DNA from: Buddleja alternifolia | Taxonomy: Eukaryota; Streptophyta; Magnoliopsida; Lamiales; Scrophulariaceae | Length of the DNA: 64,000 bases | Assembly: GCA_019426215.1 (NCBI GenBank) | Contig: CM033391.1 | Coordinates: forward strand, 17,410,708-17,474,707 | Direction of reading: 5' to 3' | In this document: piece after piece, positions 12,301 to 23,490 of the stretch | Numbering within the stretch: position 1 is the first letter of the stretch | Layout: each line of letters begins with the position of its first letter | Translations under genes and position numbers: made by a program | The notes under the pieces: generated by a model | What the model was told of the DNA's origin: nothing | Databases searched by the model: none | What the model saw: only the letters and a program-made list of their open reading frames with translations

Positions 12301-15300
12301 TTACAGTACAAAATTTTATAAAATTGTATTTACAAAATTGTCAGCATTGTTTTAAAGCATTGCACTTAGAATTGCAAAACATATAATTGCCATTTCCAAG
12401 ACTGCCTGATGATACTGAGCTTTTCTGAAGGATCCCATTTCAAAGATTTCTCTAATGCAGTCATCATGAAGGATCTGATTCATTTAGACTTTGTAATTAA
12501 AAAACCGATTAAATATTAATATTTTCAGATCCGTACACTCGAAGCAAATAATATGACACAAAATTCACAAAAACCGAGAGACAAGATCCAGACAAGACCC
12601 CATAAACTCCAAGTGTTATTTGGGATGCAATTCAGAAGAAAATAATTTTGGACCCCAATTTTGCGATTTTGAGTTCAAAACGAATAGTGACCATCAAATC
12701 CTTAATAGAATTTCATATTTTCAAAAAATTTCGATCTCGGGGACATTTTTCTTGAAGTATGACATAATTTGGTTCAACAATGGAACACACTTATCTGGAA
12801 CTCCAATTGGATTGGTAACTAGATACTGTACATCAGCACAGGAACTGACCTTGAAGAGTCCTCAAATTTTCTGCTAAGATTTAATTCTGTCTGGACAAAA
12901 ATAGATAACTTTCTTGCATAAAAAATATTCCATTAATGGTCAAATTTCTTTGATGTGTACGGTTTATAGTTTTACTAACAGAATGTTTTCAAATGCAAAA
13001 ATGCAATGCTGGACTTTTGCCCTCCAGCAATCTGAGGCGAAAGCCCTTAGACATTTGGTGAATGCCTTCCCCATGGAATTTTCAATGGTGGGAAACTTTA
13101 AAAATTAATATGAAGGAGAAAAATGAAATTTGCAAAAATCCGTCTCTGGCAACATAAGCTCCAAAGAAATTGGTCGTAATATACTAAGGAAAGTAAAGAC
13201 AACTTGAAACTACAATAACCTGTCTAAAACTCATATAAAGGTTAATGAACTGCCTAGAAACAGCCTCACAGGTCTCTTTGGCTTAATTCCTTTTTTCTTG
13301 TTTTTCAATTGAAGATGTCTATTACCGAACAATTAGATGAATACCTGTGTGCGTGTGTGTGTATAGAGAGACAGAGAGAGAACTTAGAGAATACGCACAG
13401 TACCTATATAGTCAACCATAAAGTTCCAGACTTTCTTTAGGAGGAAAGGCGTGCGGTTCTGGAAATGAGAACGGTGTGTCCTTTGTGACAAAACCCATTA
13501 ATCAAAGTGACACAATGATGTTTACCTGCTTTTATCTGCATAGATGCTTCAGTGATGATAAGACGTAGCAGCTGGAGCTGAAAAACAAGAGAGAATAGAG
13601 AAAGTTAGAGGTCCATAGAGGATTAAAAGAGAATCTGATCAGTTGAGAAAGATGATAAGAGGTAGGAGGGGGAAAGGTCTAAGGGCAACACATTCATTTT
13701 TGTGACATAAGGGTGTGCCCAGTCGAGCGTTTAAAACTTTTAATGTTGAGTTGGAGCTTGTATTAAAGATTTTGAACTTCAGCCTGATGTGTTTTTAATT
13801 TTGAAGCTGGAGATCCCCTGTTCACAATTTTCACAGATTTAGGAAATACAGAAACCGCATATGCATAATGATTCACCAATTTTGTTGATTTTATAAGATA
13901 TAAAATGTGTACAAAAGCAATCATAAATTTATCTTAGATGAATATGAAATGAAATTATAGTTACACTTAAAAATGTTCAAGCACAGTGTTACAGTACACC
14001 TCAAAAACAGTATAAGAGGGTGAAATTTGATCTTTAGCATGCCAAATGTCAAATACCTACTAGCATGTAAAACTGTTGAAACTTAGAAAAAAATTCCGAA
14101 TTGCTAGATGCAGACAAACTGTGTTAGAAGTTGGTGATTATGCTACTCGCATGCTACATAATGACTTAAGCAAAACAGGATACATGAGCTTGGAAGGAAA
14201 ACAGAATTTACTCAAAAACCTAATGACTGTAGTACAACTACTAAAAGATTACTATATTCTTATGTAGTAAAGTTTTGTTTGGTTTTTTTGTGTCATTTTG
14301 CTCGTCCTGCTCTAGCAGGTGCGAACTTATTATACCTATACTCGTTTTGTTTTTTTGGAAATCCCAGGGTAAATTTCCACCAGTCATCCAGTAGAGCAAA
14401 CCCATAGTTGTTAATGGCGAATGGCGCGGCGTGGCGCAGAAGGTCCCATGGCGCATGGCGCAAGGCGCGGCGCGGCGTGCGCCTTATCGAAGTTAATTAG
14501 TTGTATATAATACCCCAAAATTTCAATTTCAGCTACTATTACATATTATAATAATTAATATTCTAATTCTCAAACATGCAAATGTTCTCATATCAACATG
14601 TAATACATAAATAATCTTGAAATAAAACAAACCGATCCAATTTTGAAACAAACAAATGTTCTGGCAACATCCTTACTACTGTAAAACCATGAAAGAATAC
14701 ACGGATTGGATGGTTTCAGCGAGAGTTTGAGATGGGTTTGTTTTAGGACCGTTGGAAAAATCACCAAATTGCCCCAATTTGCCCCAATTTTACTAAATTT
14801 TACTAGTTGACCCCATTTTGACCTTACAATTTTGCCCAAAATTGTCTAAGGTTCTTCTCTTTCAAAAGGCGCACATGGCGCGCGCCTTAAAGGCGAGCGC
14901 CATGGCGCAAATGGCTGCGCCATGCCATGAACCATGGCGCACAGGCTGCGCCATTTGCGCCATGCGCCATGGTGCGCCTTTTACAACTATGAGCAAACCT
15001 GCCCACACGCAATAGCCCGCAAACCACGTATGGGGGTAAGCCGCCCTAGGTTACCCATAGGCGACGGACTCGATAAGCGCAGGGCCCCAGGGGAGGATGT
15101 AGGGGAAATACCCCCAATCCCCACACCTGGGTTTCGAACCCCGGTGGGTTCTCACGGCCAATGGTCTTGTGACCACTAGGCCACACCCCGTTGCTTTTAT
15201 ACCTCTACTCTTCTAAACTGTAGAAACTAAGAAAAGAGAGATCAACTCCACTAGAACTGGCAGAGGACTGATGGCTAGTGTGGTAGGCTAAGGTGGACCT

Positions 15301-16546
15301 GGAAATGGACAATTGTTTGGAAGGTAGGAGAAATTGAGAGAAGTTAGGTCTCCATTGCCAGGAGTTTTAAGATCTAATTCTGATACTTTAGTTATAGTAC
15401 GGTTCAAAGAGTAAATTACATAGACATTCTCTGCCCCTTGCATGAGACTCTAATTACGAAAGACACCCTGAGATTTGAGAAATTACCATAACTTCCACTG
15501 TCAGTTAAAGTGGGTATGGATTACCGTCGTGAGTAAAAGTAGATTACAATTCCACCCTTTATAAGTAAAACCACATAAAAAATTCATCCTCTGTTTTTCG
15601 AGTTGTCAGGACTAGATGTCTTTGTGATTTGCAAAACCTCATAAGGCTCGTGATAATTACCCAATAAGTGAGGGGTGTGCATGTAATTGTCCCTATTTTA
15701 AGATCTGAAAACAATAAAATGAATTGAAAGCTCGGAAGCCTGCCCATGAGCCATTTCAGCTTTGGCTCATTCATGGGCTCTAGCTCAACAAGCTCAAGTT
15801 AAGCCTTGGACTAGTTAAAAGTGAATGCTTACATAATGGAGTAGAAAGGCATGTTCGACCTGTATGTCTTATGCTTCGATTCAAGAAATGGTGGATAATT
15901 AGTTAGAGCTGCGGGTGCTGTAGTGAAACTGATTGGAGCAGTATGGGCTAACGAAGCATGGGGATCCTAATTCACTAATTCGTGAGAAGATATTGAACTT
16001 TCATATTAGTAAAAGGTTTCAGTAGGGATCTCTGAAGTAGATCCCGGTTGACAAAGGAATCTTTGATCATAATTTCCAGTATTCATACTGCATCCAATAT
16101 GAAACTTGTGATTGGTCGTAAAACAACGATTTGCTTGTTGAGACCTAATTATGTCTTGATAGATTTCTCGACAAACTCCCATGATGCCCAATAGGCATTT
16201 ATGCATTTCTATGCGGAAAACATAGTTTTGTTCCTCTCAATCATTCTTTTCTTTAATCAGAATTTATGAACTTAAAGTTTGCATATATGATTTTGTGGAA
16301 GCTTAATTCTGTTATTGGTTTTTGACAGAAGTGACCTTGATATCATTGATTGAATAAAGATTGTACCTGGCAGTGAAATTCATATATCTATAACTCTATG
16401 CATTTCTATTCACATTTGGATGTATTGTTGGCAGGCAAAGACTAGTGAAACGTGAAGCATTTTCGGAGGAAAACTGGAAGAAGATTTTCTACTTGTCAAA
16501 TGGGAATGGAACAGAGATGAGATACTTAGTTCCTTTCATGCGGTAA
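4931..16546 (+). CDS. DAP3: Mitochondrial small-subunit ribosomal protein mS29 (DAP3), seven exons
   Basis: Exons 4931-5373, 5943-6106, 6444-6676, 7106-7360, 7471-7557, 8990-9162 and 16435-16546. All junctions are GT-AG, the phases agree, and together they encode 488 aa. The protein is the P-loop nucleotide-binding subunit mS29 of the mitochondrial ribosome. Seen in the sequence: an Arg/Ser/Ala-rich N-terminus without acidic residues, typical of a mitochondrial targeting peptide; a Lys-rich low-complexity stretch (about aa 40-85) with GKGKGKGK and a repeated KFDAKEKK; a Walker A motif GPVSCGKS at aa 221-228; and a Walker B-like VFIAID at about aa 359-364. The last exon ends RYLVPFMR and a stop. 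The start is the first ATG of the frame and precedes the presequence. Intron 6 is 7.3 kb and full of transposons. No disabling change was seen. Confidence 0.93.
9240..10011. mobile_element. Non-autonomous hAT-like element in DAP3 intron 6
   Basis: Flanked by 8-bp direct repeats ATCTTAAC (9232-9239) and ATCTTAGC (10012-10019), one mismatch apart, as expected of hAT elements. Imperfect terminal inverted repeats: CGATGTTCTTAAAAC on the left, and GAATGTTTTCAGAAC as the reverse complement of the right end. Both subterminal regions are packed with CCGGTT/AACCGG-type motifs (9255-9335 and 9865-9995), likely transposase-binding sites by analogy with hAT elements. The interior is AT-rich with a (CA)n(TA)n run at 9352-9382 and encodes no transposase. 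Confidence 0.75.
10020..14393. other. DAP3 intron 6, middle part, nothing recognised
   Basis: Non-coding intron sequence of ordinary plant composition. I found no transposase, reverse transcriptase, RNA gene or clear terminal repeat. The open frames within it are short and unlike any family I know. Old, diverged repeats could be present and would need a repeat library to reveal. Confidence 0.5.
14402..14990. mobile_element. hAT-like MITE with GGCGC subterminal arrays
   Basis: The perfect 8-bp duplication GAGCAAAC (14394-14401 and 14991-14998) brackets the element. The terminal inverted repeats are CATAGTTGTTAATGGCG on the left, and ATAGTTGTAAAAGGCGC as the reverse complement of the right end. 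About 90 bp at each end is a dense array of GGCGC, CATGGCGC and GCGCC motifs, partly palindromic. The middle is AT-rich and non-coding. It lies in DAP3 intron 6. Confidence 0.82.
15000..15190 (-). mobile_element. tRNA-derived SINE
   Basis: On the minus strand there is an RNA polymerase III A box TGGCCTAGTGGTC (15183-15171), followed by a B box GGTTCGAAACC (15140-15130). The spacing is that of a tRNA head. The unrelated body runs to about 15000, ending near CTATTGCGTGTGGGCAGG. It does not fold as a complete tRNA, so this is a SINE and not a tRNA gene. I see no clear target duplication. The 3' boundary is approximate and lies almost against the right flank of the hAT-like MITE. Confidence 0.72.
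15409..15693. mobile_element. Diverged short relative of the 16961-18396 element
   Basis: Read as reverse complement, the right end gives GGGACAATTACATGCACACC, then CCCTCACTTATTGGGTAATT. This matches the terminal repeat of the larger element at 16961 nearly base for base. The left end (GTAAATTACATAGACATTC, then CTAATTACG) is a weaker match in the opposite orientation. No clear target duplication. Probably an old MITE of the same family in DAP3 intron 6. Confidence 0.5.
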
Positions 16547-16951
16547 CTTGTCAACGAAAATAAATGATCAGATATTGTTTGCTAGTTTCCTTCTATGCTC
16601 AAGGTACAATAGATCATAATTTTGATTTTTGAACTTTGGAGAAATGAATGAAGAGCGGTTTGGAGCATTTTCTTTCATATTTATACTTGCGATAAAAAGA
16701 TTAGACAATATTTGATTTTCCTTTGTTTTAATATTATAGTCTTGGAACGCTGTAGAATACAGAAATGTTTTTTCTTTTTTCTCGTTTATTAACTAGCTGG
16801 GGAACATTTATTGTTTCTGTCCAAGTTTGTTATTCATATTATGGGCAAAGTATCAAATGATAGCTTTCTATAGCTGACTTCTTATTTTGGGGTGTGTTTA
16901 TTGCATCTGTGATTCAAGGCTTCCGTCATTACTGTGTGGTGCTAGTACCCT
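16547..16951 (+). other. DAP3 3' flank, presumed 3' UTR
   Basis: T-rich sequence directly after the DAP3 stop codon and before the Mutator-like element. It probably holds the 3' UTR and the polyadenylation region. The exact poly(A) site cannot be told from sequence alone. Confidence 0.5.
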
Positions 16952-16960
16952 TTATAAAAT

Positions 16961-17995
16961 GGGATAATTACACATAGAACCCCTCACTAATTGGGTAATT
17001 ACAGAAACCTCCCCTCAGTAATCCATAATTACAACCATACCCCCTCGATTTTTTTTTTGGATTACATGGGCACACCTGCCAATTTTTGTGGGCAGAATTT
17101 TGCTGATGTCATCAAGAATCTTTTGTGCTTTCTCCAAAATGCCCCTAGACCAAAAAGTCCAAAAATTGTGATTGCCCAATATACCCCCAGGGGAGGTATA
17201 TGTAATGTATACCTATTTAAAATTTAATTAATAATTTTAGTTAATAATAATTAACCACTTTTATTAGTTATTATATATATTATATATATATATATATTCT
17301 ATTTAATATTATTTAATTAATTTAATATTAATTTCAATAAATATGAATAACTAATTTTGTAATTCATCATCTTATTAAAAATTAGTTATGCCAGATAATT
17401 TTTCAAATTAAACAAATCACTAATTGTATTTTTAAATTTTAAATGTCCAATAAGATTAACAATATCTTGTAATATTTTTAAATAACTAATATATTCTATT
17501 TATATTATTGAATTTATATAATTAATTAATTTCAGTAAAATATAAATAACTAATTTATAAATCATCAACTTATTAAAATTAATTATAATTGATAAATTCT
17601 CAAACAAAACAAATCACTATTCTTATTTTGAATTAAAAAATAAATAAGAATAATACTCATAAATAACCGGAGATTTATTTTTCTCATAAAAATAACAAGA
17701 AAAATTGAAAACAAATTGCAAAAATATTCTTTTTCTTCCTGCTTCTTCTTCATCTTCTTCCCCCTCCCTCACCAAACCCTAATCACCATCACCACTTTTT
17801 CTAAAGGTCCAAATTTTATCAATTGAATTTTTTTTTTTATCATCCATCCCCACCTGACCACCCTGCCCCCACCCCAAGCCCTTCAGCCACCTCCTCCGCA
17901 CCCGGCCGACACATTCTTCCTCTGTGTGTGTGTGTGTGTATATATAGATCCGGTCTTCTTCTTCTTCGTCTTCTTCTTCTTCTTCTTCTTCTTCC

Positions 17996-18045
<50 letters not shown>

Positions 18046-18104
18046 TCCGGTCAACTTCTTCGTTTTCCCTACTTTTTCTTCTTTCTGCTTCTTCTTGTGT
18101 GTGA

Positions 18105-18136
<32 letters not shown>

Positions 18137-18396
18137 GATTTCTATATGAATTTGAGTAGCAAAAGAAAATGAAAAATGTAATATTGTAAGTAAAAGGGTA
18201 TTTTCATCCTTTACTGTTCATGTATTTTTTTATTTTTTTAACTCAGAAAATTAAGGGGCAAACATGTCATTTAAACTTTTCGGACAGGCAATTCTGCTTG
18301 AAAGTGGGTCGAGGGAGTGTGGTTGTAATTATGAATTATTGAGGGGAGGTTTCTGTAATTACCCAATTAGTGAGGGGGTCTGTGTGTAATTATCCC
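16961..18396. mobile_element. Non-autonomous Mutator-like element with long inverted repeats
   Basis: Perfect 9-bp duplications TTATAAAAT lie at 16952-16960 and 18397-18405. The element starts GGGATAATTACACA, and its right end is nearly the reverse complement over about 95 bp, both arms containing CCCCTCACTAATTGGG and GTAATTACAGAAACCTCC. The 9-bp duplication and long arms fit Mutator-like elements. The interior is very AT-rich (17220-17650), then carries (CTT)n and (TG)n(TA)n tracts. No transposase is encoded; the open frames inside are microsatellite translations. It lies about 0.4 kb after the DAP3 stop codon. Confidence 0.85.
17923..18135. repeat. Compound microsatellite cluster (TG)n, (CTT)n, (TA)n
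   Basis: Three (TG)n(TA)n tracts (about 17922-17946, 17998-18042 and 18104-18134) are interleaved with (TTC)n tracts (17955-17996 and 18056-18095). The phrase TATATATAGATC followed by CGGTC occurs twice, so the block grew by duplication. Confidence 0.88.
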
Positions 18397-18405
18397 TTAT
18401 AAAAT

Positions 18406-19030
18406 TAGTGTTTCCCCGTGGAGGTTTGTATGACCATCTAAAGTTAAGCTTTTAAAGATAATAGACATTTTCATCCCAAAGAAAAGATAATAGGCATGTA
18501 TTTTTTATGCACCCCCCCTAGTATTCAGATTTATTTAGGTTTCTTTAATTGCTTTTAGGAAAATGTGAATTTCATCTTCAAATGAAAATCTAAATATATA
18601 GTATACACTATTTCTTAGTTAAAAATATACCCATTTTAGTTTTTTATTTCCACATTCTCCAATAAAAATATTACAGTTCACCAAATCACACATACCTCTT
18701 TCTTTCTCTTACACCTCCATCTGAAAAAAGTCGTGTTTTTGTAACGATAGTTGTGCTATAGCGAAAAAATCACACATAATCGCAACCTCAATCTTGTGTA
18801 TATTACAAGACCATCTGGAGTATTTTTGTGTGTTTTTTCTAAGGTTAATTTTTGTCATGTTCACCTGTAAATATATTTATTCAATACATTTAATGAATAG
18901 AATGTTATCTTTTATTTTATTTACAATATTATTCACATATTTATTAATTTTGACTGTTTTCATAATTTCATACATCATGAATTTTCAAATCATCAATTTT
19001 AACAATTTTAAAAAACACAACCAAACACAC
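18406..19030. other. AT-rich intergenic stretch, no gene seen
   Basis: Sequence between the Mutator-like element and the gypsy element. Nothing codes. The last five bases, CACAC (19026-19030), are the gypsy target duplication. Confidence 0.6.
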
Positions 19031-19589
19031 TGTAACAATCCGATTAATTTTTGTAATTTTAGTAATAAACTGGTAATTACAACTTGGAAATTCACTCACA
19101 AGAATAACAATAACTCAATATCTGGATGTGAACTCAGCTCCAATCTCCAGCTATAATCTGTAAATTTCAGCAAGAGAATGGCTAGCTTGAATCCAGCTTG
19201 CAGGTGCAGCAATGGTGAAGAGAGAGAGGAATGGGAAAGAAGAAGCTTACCTCACGTGCAAGTTACTATCCAAATTTGTTGCAAAATGAGTAACTAACTC
19301 GGATTTTGATGCTCAAGGTTCCCACTACCAGCTGTGCCACGTGTCCCTTTTTAATTTGCCCAATTTCCTTAAATCCACTGTTGCCCTAATTTCATTAATT
19401 AAGCCCCATAAATGCGATATTTCCCCTTTTTCAACCTAATTAATCCAGCAACCCTAATTTAAACATAAACGGCGTCGTTCCCACTTAAAGTAGTAACTAA
19501 TAAAAACATTTTTCTCTTTTTTACGTTTTTTCTTCTTTTTCTTTTGTTTTTCAATTTTTCCTGTATTCCTTTTATTCCAAGTCTTGACA
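19031..19589 (-). repeat. Gypsy 3' LTR
   Basis: A 559-bp terminal repeat, the partner of 29002-29556. On the minus strand it starts TGTCAAGACTTGG and ends GGATTGTTACA. It is preceded by the polypurine tract at about 19594-19608. Confidence 0.93.
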
Positions 19590-19610
19590 ATGGTTCCCCC
19601 TTTAAGAGAC

Positions 19611-20015
19611 TTAACCCCAAGTCTCTACTTGAGGGAACTGCTGCACTATCAAGACCCAATCATCCCATGTTGACTCCTCCGGTAGAAAATGTGCCCACTG
19701 AACTAGAATCTGGATAACTGCAGTGTTGTTCCTCTTAACCATTCGCCTCCCTAAGATTGCCACAGGGGTCAAGACAACATCTCCTTCTTCATTTAAGATT
19801 AGGAATTCTGAAGTTATCCTAGCCTCAGGTGAAACTGACTTCTTCAGGAAGGAGACATGAAAGACAGGGTGTACCTTGGCCTTCTCAGGTAATTTCAGCT
19901 TGTAAGCTACCCCTCCAATCTTTTCTATCACCTCAAAAGGCCCGCAATACCTTGCACTTAGATTCCACATTCTCTTATCCTTCAAAGTATACTGCTTGTA
20001 GGGTTGCAACCTCAA
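19611..20015 (-). pseudogene. Gypsy integrase C-terminus and chromodomain
   Basis: A 134-aa open segment. The first part resembles the gypsy integrase C-terminal region (SARYCGPFEVIEKIGGVAYK, then HPVFHVSFLKK). The end resembles a chromodomain (ILVQWAHFLPEESTWDDW, then QQFP). In chromoviruses this domain steers integration to marked chromatin. It is the last coding part before the 3' LTR and is separated by frameshifts from the integrase core upstream. Confidence 0.85.
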
Positions 20016-20751
20016 ATATACAAATGCCTCTCACTCCTATGCTTATCTGCCTGTTGTTTCATCCTATTTTGAGTTGTCTTCAAGTATCCCTTCAAAGCCT
20101 TAGCAATCTGTTGTTTGTGAGATATTAGCTCTTCAACCCCAACAACTTTTATTTCAGGCTGAGATGTCATGCTAAAGTGGCTGGGTTTATATCCATATAA
20201 GGCCTCAAATGGTGTCATATTAATGCTAGTGTGGAAACTAGTATTATACCACCATTCAGCTAAGCTTATCCATTTTGCCAATGCTTGGGATGTTGGTTGC
20301 ACATACACCTTAAGTATCCCTCATGACACTGATTAGCCCTCTCAGCTTGCCCATCACTTTGAGGATGGTAAGCAGTGGACATGGCTTGCTGAATTCCTAA
20401 AACCTTCAATAATTCCTTCCAAAAGTGGCTGACAAACACCTTGTCCCTATCTGAAGTGATGGTAGCTGGTAAACCATGTAACTTATATATACCCTCCAGG
20501 AAAACAGAAGCCACTTTGGAAGCTGGCAAGGGATGGGATAAGGTAAAGAAATGACTGTATTTGGTCATTCAATCCACTACTACCAATATAGTATCCTTAC
20601 CTTCAGAAGTTGGCAATTGCTCAATGAAATCCATGCAAATGTGATGCCATGGATGTTCAGGTACTGGTAGGGGTTGTAGTAGCCCATGGTAGGCCACATG
20701 CTCATTGTTGCATAGTTGGCAAACTTCACATTGTTCAATAGTTCTCTTCAT
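20012..20751 (-). pseudogene. Gypsy integrase zinc-binding and core domains, broken
   Basis: Three overlapping pieces. 20751-20569 has part of the zinc-binding motif (CEVCQLC) and the start of the core (HHICMDFIEQLP). 20568-20266 continues the core (ITSDRDKVFVSHFWKELL, then AYHPQSDGQAERAN). 20308-20012 completes it (SLAEWWYNTSFHTSINMTPF). Integrase joins the DNA copy to the host chromosome. A stop follows VVVD at the first join, and the second join is a frameshift. Confidence 0.88.
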
Positions 20752-21657
20752 ATCCTCCTTAGCCCCTAGTTAATAGAACACCATATGTAACCTTTTGAGT
20801 GTCACTCTCATACCTGAATGGCCCCCAGAAGTTCAGCTATGCACTGAATCAATGAGTTGTTATCTTAATTCAGTATGTTTTCCCACATAAATTTTTCCCT
20901 TATACTTCAATACTCCACCCTGAAATGAATACCAAGACACATCAAAAGGCCTCAAAAGCACTTTTGTATCTCCTTCATAAGATGAAATCAATTGTTGGAG
21001 CCATAAGGGTTGCACTGTGGATATAGCTGTACACTGAAAAATATGTTGTTCAGTGTAGAAATCCTCTATTCCCTCCTTGATAAGGCATCAACAGCCTTGT
21101 TCTCTAGCCCCCTCTTGTACTCAATTTTGTATGTAAACCCCATTAGTTTAGCCAACTACTTTTGTTGAAAAGCAGTAGTAATCCTTTGTTCTAGCAGATA
21201 CTTCAAACTTTGTTGATCTATTCTAATTATAAACTCCTTTCCAATCAAATAATGCCTCCATTTCTCTACAGCAAGAATTATGGCTAGAAATTCTTTTTCA
21301 TAGATAGATAAACCCATGCTGTTGGGGTCCTAAAGCCTTACTTAAATAAGCTATAGGATGGCCTTCTTGCATTAGTACAACCCCTATGCCTCCATAGCAT
21401 GCATCAGTTACAACTACAAAGCTTTTTGTGTAATCTGGCAATGCGAACATAGGTGTGTGTCATTGCTTCTTTCAACAACTTAAAGGACTCCTCTGTCTCT
21501 TTATTCCAGTTAAATTGCCCCTTTTTCAACTGAGATGTGAGTGGCTTGACTAAGATGCCATAATTATTGACAAACTTTTTGTAATAACCAGTTAATCCTA
21601 GGAATCCCCTTAACCCCTTCACTGTCTTTGGAGATGACCATTTTAACATACATTGTC
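20752..21657 (-). pseudogene. Gypsy RT thumb and RNase H, degraded
   Basis: The part nearest the copia insertion encodes KTVKGLRGFLGLTGYYKKFV (about 21640-21575), the linker that follows the gypsy RT fingers and palm. Then come RNase H-like fragments with several stops and frameshifts. This is the continuation of 26578-27064; the copia element separates the two halves. Confidence 0.8.
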
Positions 21658-22102
21658 TGTTGTGTTTGATAGAAGAAATCAATGAATGTTGTGTATGATT
21701 GTGTAATCAGTAAACTCAAAGATTCAAGTTATTGAATTAGAAGATGAACAAAGAATCAAGAACACTCAAAGAATTTTACGTGGTTCGGTGTTAATCAACT
21801 TACATCCACGGCAGCAGCACACTCTTTTCTTTAAGATGAATAATGAGTACAAGTTACAAGTTTAATCTGCAAGCTATATCTATTTATACATACAGCTTGC
21901 TCACACTTCCCTTGATTCCTATATCTATATGTGTATCTATCTAACTGGCTAACAAACCATTTATATCACATGGCTTACAAAAACAGTTACAACAAACTCT
22001 AGTAACTAACTGAGATATACTACACTTTCTAAATGTATATCTCCTGCCAAAAATAGACACTAATACACATATAATATCCAGCTATTCAACTAACATTTAA
22101 CA
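21658..22102 (-). repeat. Copia 3' LTR
   Basis: A 445-bp terminal repeat, matching 26133-26577 with four differences. Confidence 0.95.
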
Positions 22103-22159
22103 ATTCTCCACCTTAGTTGCATAGCTCCAGAGTTGCTGCTTCAAGCCTCAACAAGAGGC

Positions 22160-22945
22160 TTACCTTCCTTTGACACCAATTAAGTCCAAGCAGTATTCAA
22201 ACTTGCTGCTTGGAATAGGCTTAGTGATCATATCAGCTGGATTATCTTCAGTCCTCACTTTCTTTACCAAAACTGATCCAGCTTCTACAACTTCTCTGAT
22301 AAAATGAAGTTTAATATCCATATGCTTAGTTCTCTCATGAAACATATTGTTCTTTGACAATTGAACAGCTCCTTGGTTATCACAGAATACATTGATCACC
22401 TTTTGATCAATACCAAGTTCTTGCACAAAACCATGAAGCCAAATTGCCTCCTTAACAGCTTCTGTAAGAGCTAAATACTCAGCTTCAGTAGTTGACAATG
22501 CTACCACCTTTTGAAGACTAGCTTTCCAGCAAATTGCAGTTTCAAAGGCAGTAAACACAAAACCAGTGAGAGACTTCCTTATGTCCAAACAACCAGCATA
22601 ATCTGAATCCACAAATCCAGTAACAACACCATTTCTTCTCCATCCTTCTGCACTTCTTCCAAACTCTAACCCTTTCTTCACTGAGCCTTTTACATATCTC
22701 AAAATCCATTTAAGAGCAAACCAATGATCTTTACATGGATTTGAGATAAACCTACTGACCAAACTGATTGCATATGATAAATTAGGCCTGGTACAAACCA
22801 TGGCATACATGAGTGATCCCACTATGCTTGCATAAGGTATCTTCTTCATATAATCATCATCATTATCTTGTCCATCAGTCTTTACAGCAGTGAGTTTGAA
22901 TTGAGCTGACAGAGGAGTTGAAACTGGTTTCAAGTTCTTCAGCAA
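22160..22945 (-). pseudogene. Copia RNase H domain
   Basis: A 261-aa open segment ending just before the 3' LTR. Copia RNase H motifs are visible: GFVDSDYAGCLDIRKSLTGF, LSTTEAEYLALTEAVKEAIW and VFCDNQGAVQLS. The end, RTKHMDIKLHFIRE followed by DMITKPI, is the normal copia C-terminus. The enzyme removes RNA from the RNA-DNA hybrid. It is separated from the RT by a frameshift near 22945. Confidence 0.93.
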
Positions 22946-23490
22946 AAACTATTTAACACCTTTGTCAAATACCCTTCTTGAGTAAGAAATAACCTGCCAA
23001 ATTTCCTTGCTCTTATGATCTCCATCCCCAAAATCTTCTTAGCTGGACCCAAATCTTTCATTTCAAACTCCAATTTCAAAGATTCCTTCACAACTTGAAT
23101 ATCTGACTTCCTTTTACAAGCAATCAATATATCATCTACATATAGTAGAAGATATATCATTTGATCTTCACCAAGTCTTTTGTAATAGACACATGAATCA
23201 TAGCTACTTCTTATGAATCCAATTTCTATCATGAATTGATCAAATCTTTTATTTCATTGTCTTGGTGATTGCTTTAGTCCATATAGAGATTTCTTCAATA
23301 AACACACCTTTCTTCCTTTCCCTTTGATTTCAAAGCCTTCAGGTTGGTTCATTAATATATTTTCTTCCAATTCTCCATATAAGAAAGCTGTTTTAACATC
23401 AAGTTGCTCCAATTCCAGATCATATTGAGCCACCAGTGACAACATTAGTCTAATTGATCTATGCTTGACCACAGGTGAGAAAATCTCATT
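22939..23490 (-). pseudogene. Copia reverse transcriptase, two in-frame stops
   Basis: Segment 23472-23254 has the palm start (LEQLDVKTAFLYGELEE, then KSLYGLKQSPRQ). Segment 23232-22939 has the catalytic YVDD box (LLLYVDDILIACK) and the connection (LGMEI). Stops interrupt the frame just before the first segment (about 23492, after EELD) and between the two (after SPRQ). The RT makes the DNA copy in virus-like particles, but this copy cannot make a full enzyme. Confidence 0.93.

Noticed and set aside
12620..13108. Two open frames in DAP3 intron 6
   Set aside because: Short, without recognisable domains or splice context; expected by chance in 7 kb of intron.
15121..15190. tRNA-like A and B boxes, considered as a tRNA gene
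   Set aside because: No anticodon or acceptor stem can be built; the body continues as SINE sequence.
17779..18159. Overlapping open frames of 70-90 codons on both strands
   Set aside because: They are translations of (TG)n, (TA)n and (CTT)n microsatellites inside the Mutator-like element (runs of Cys-Val, Tyr-Ile and Phe or Glu).
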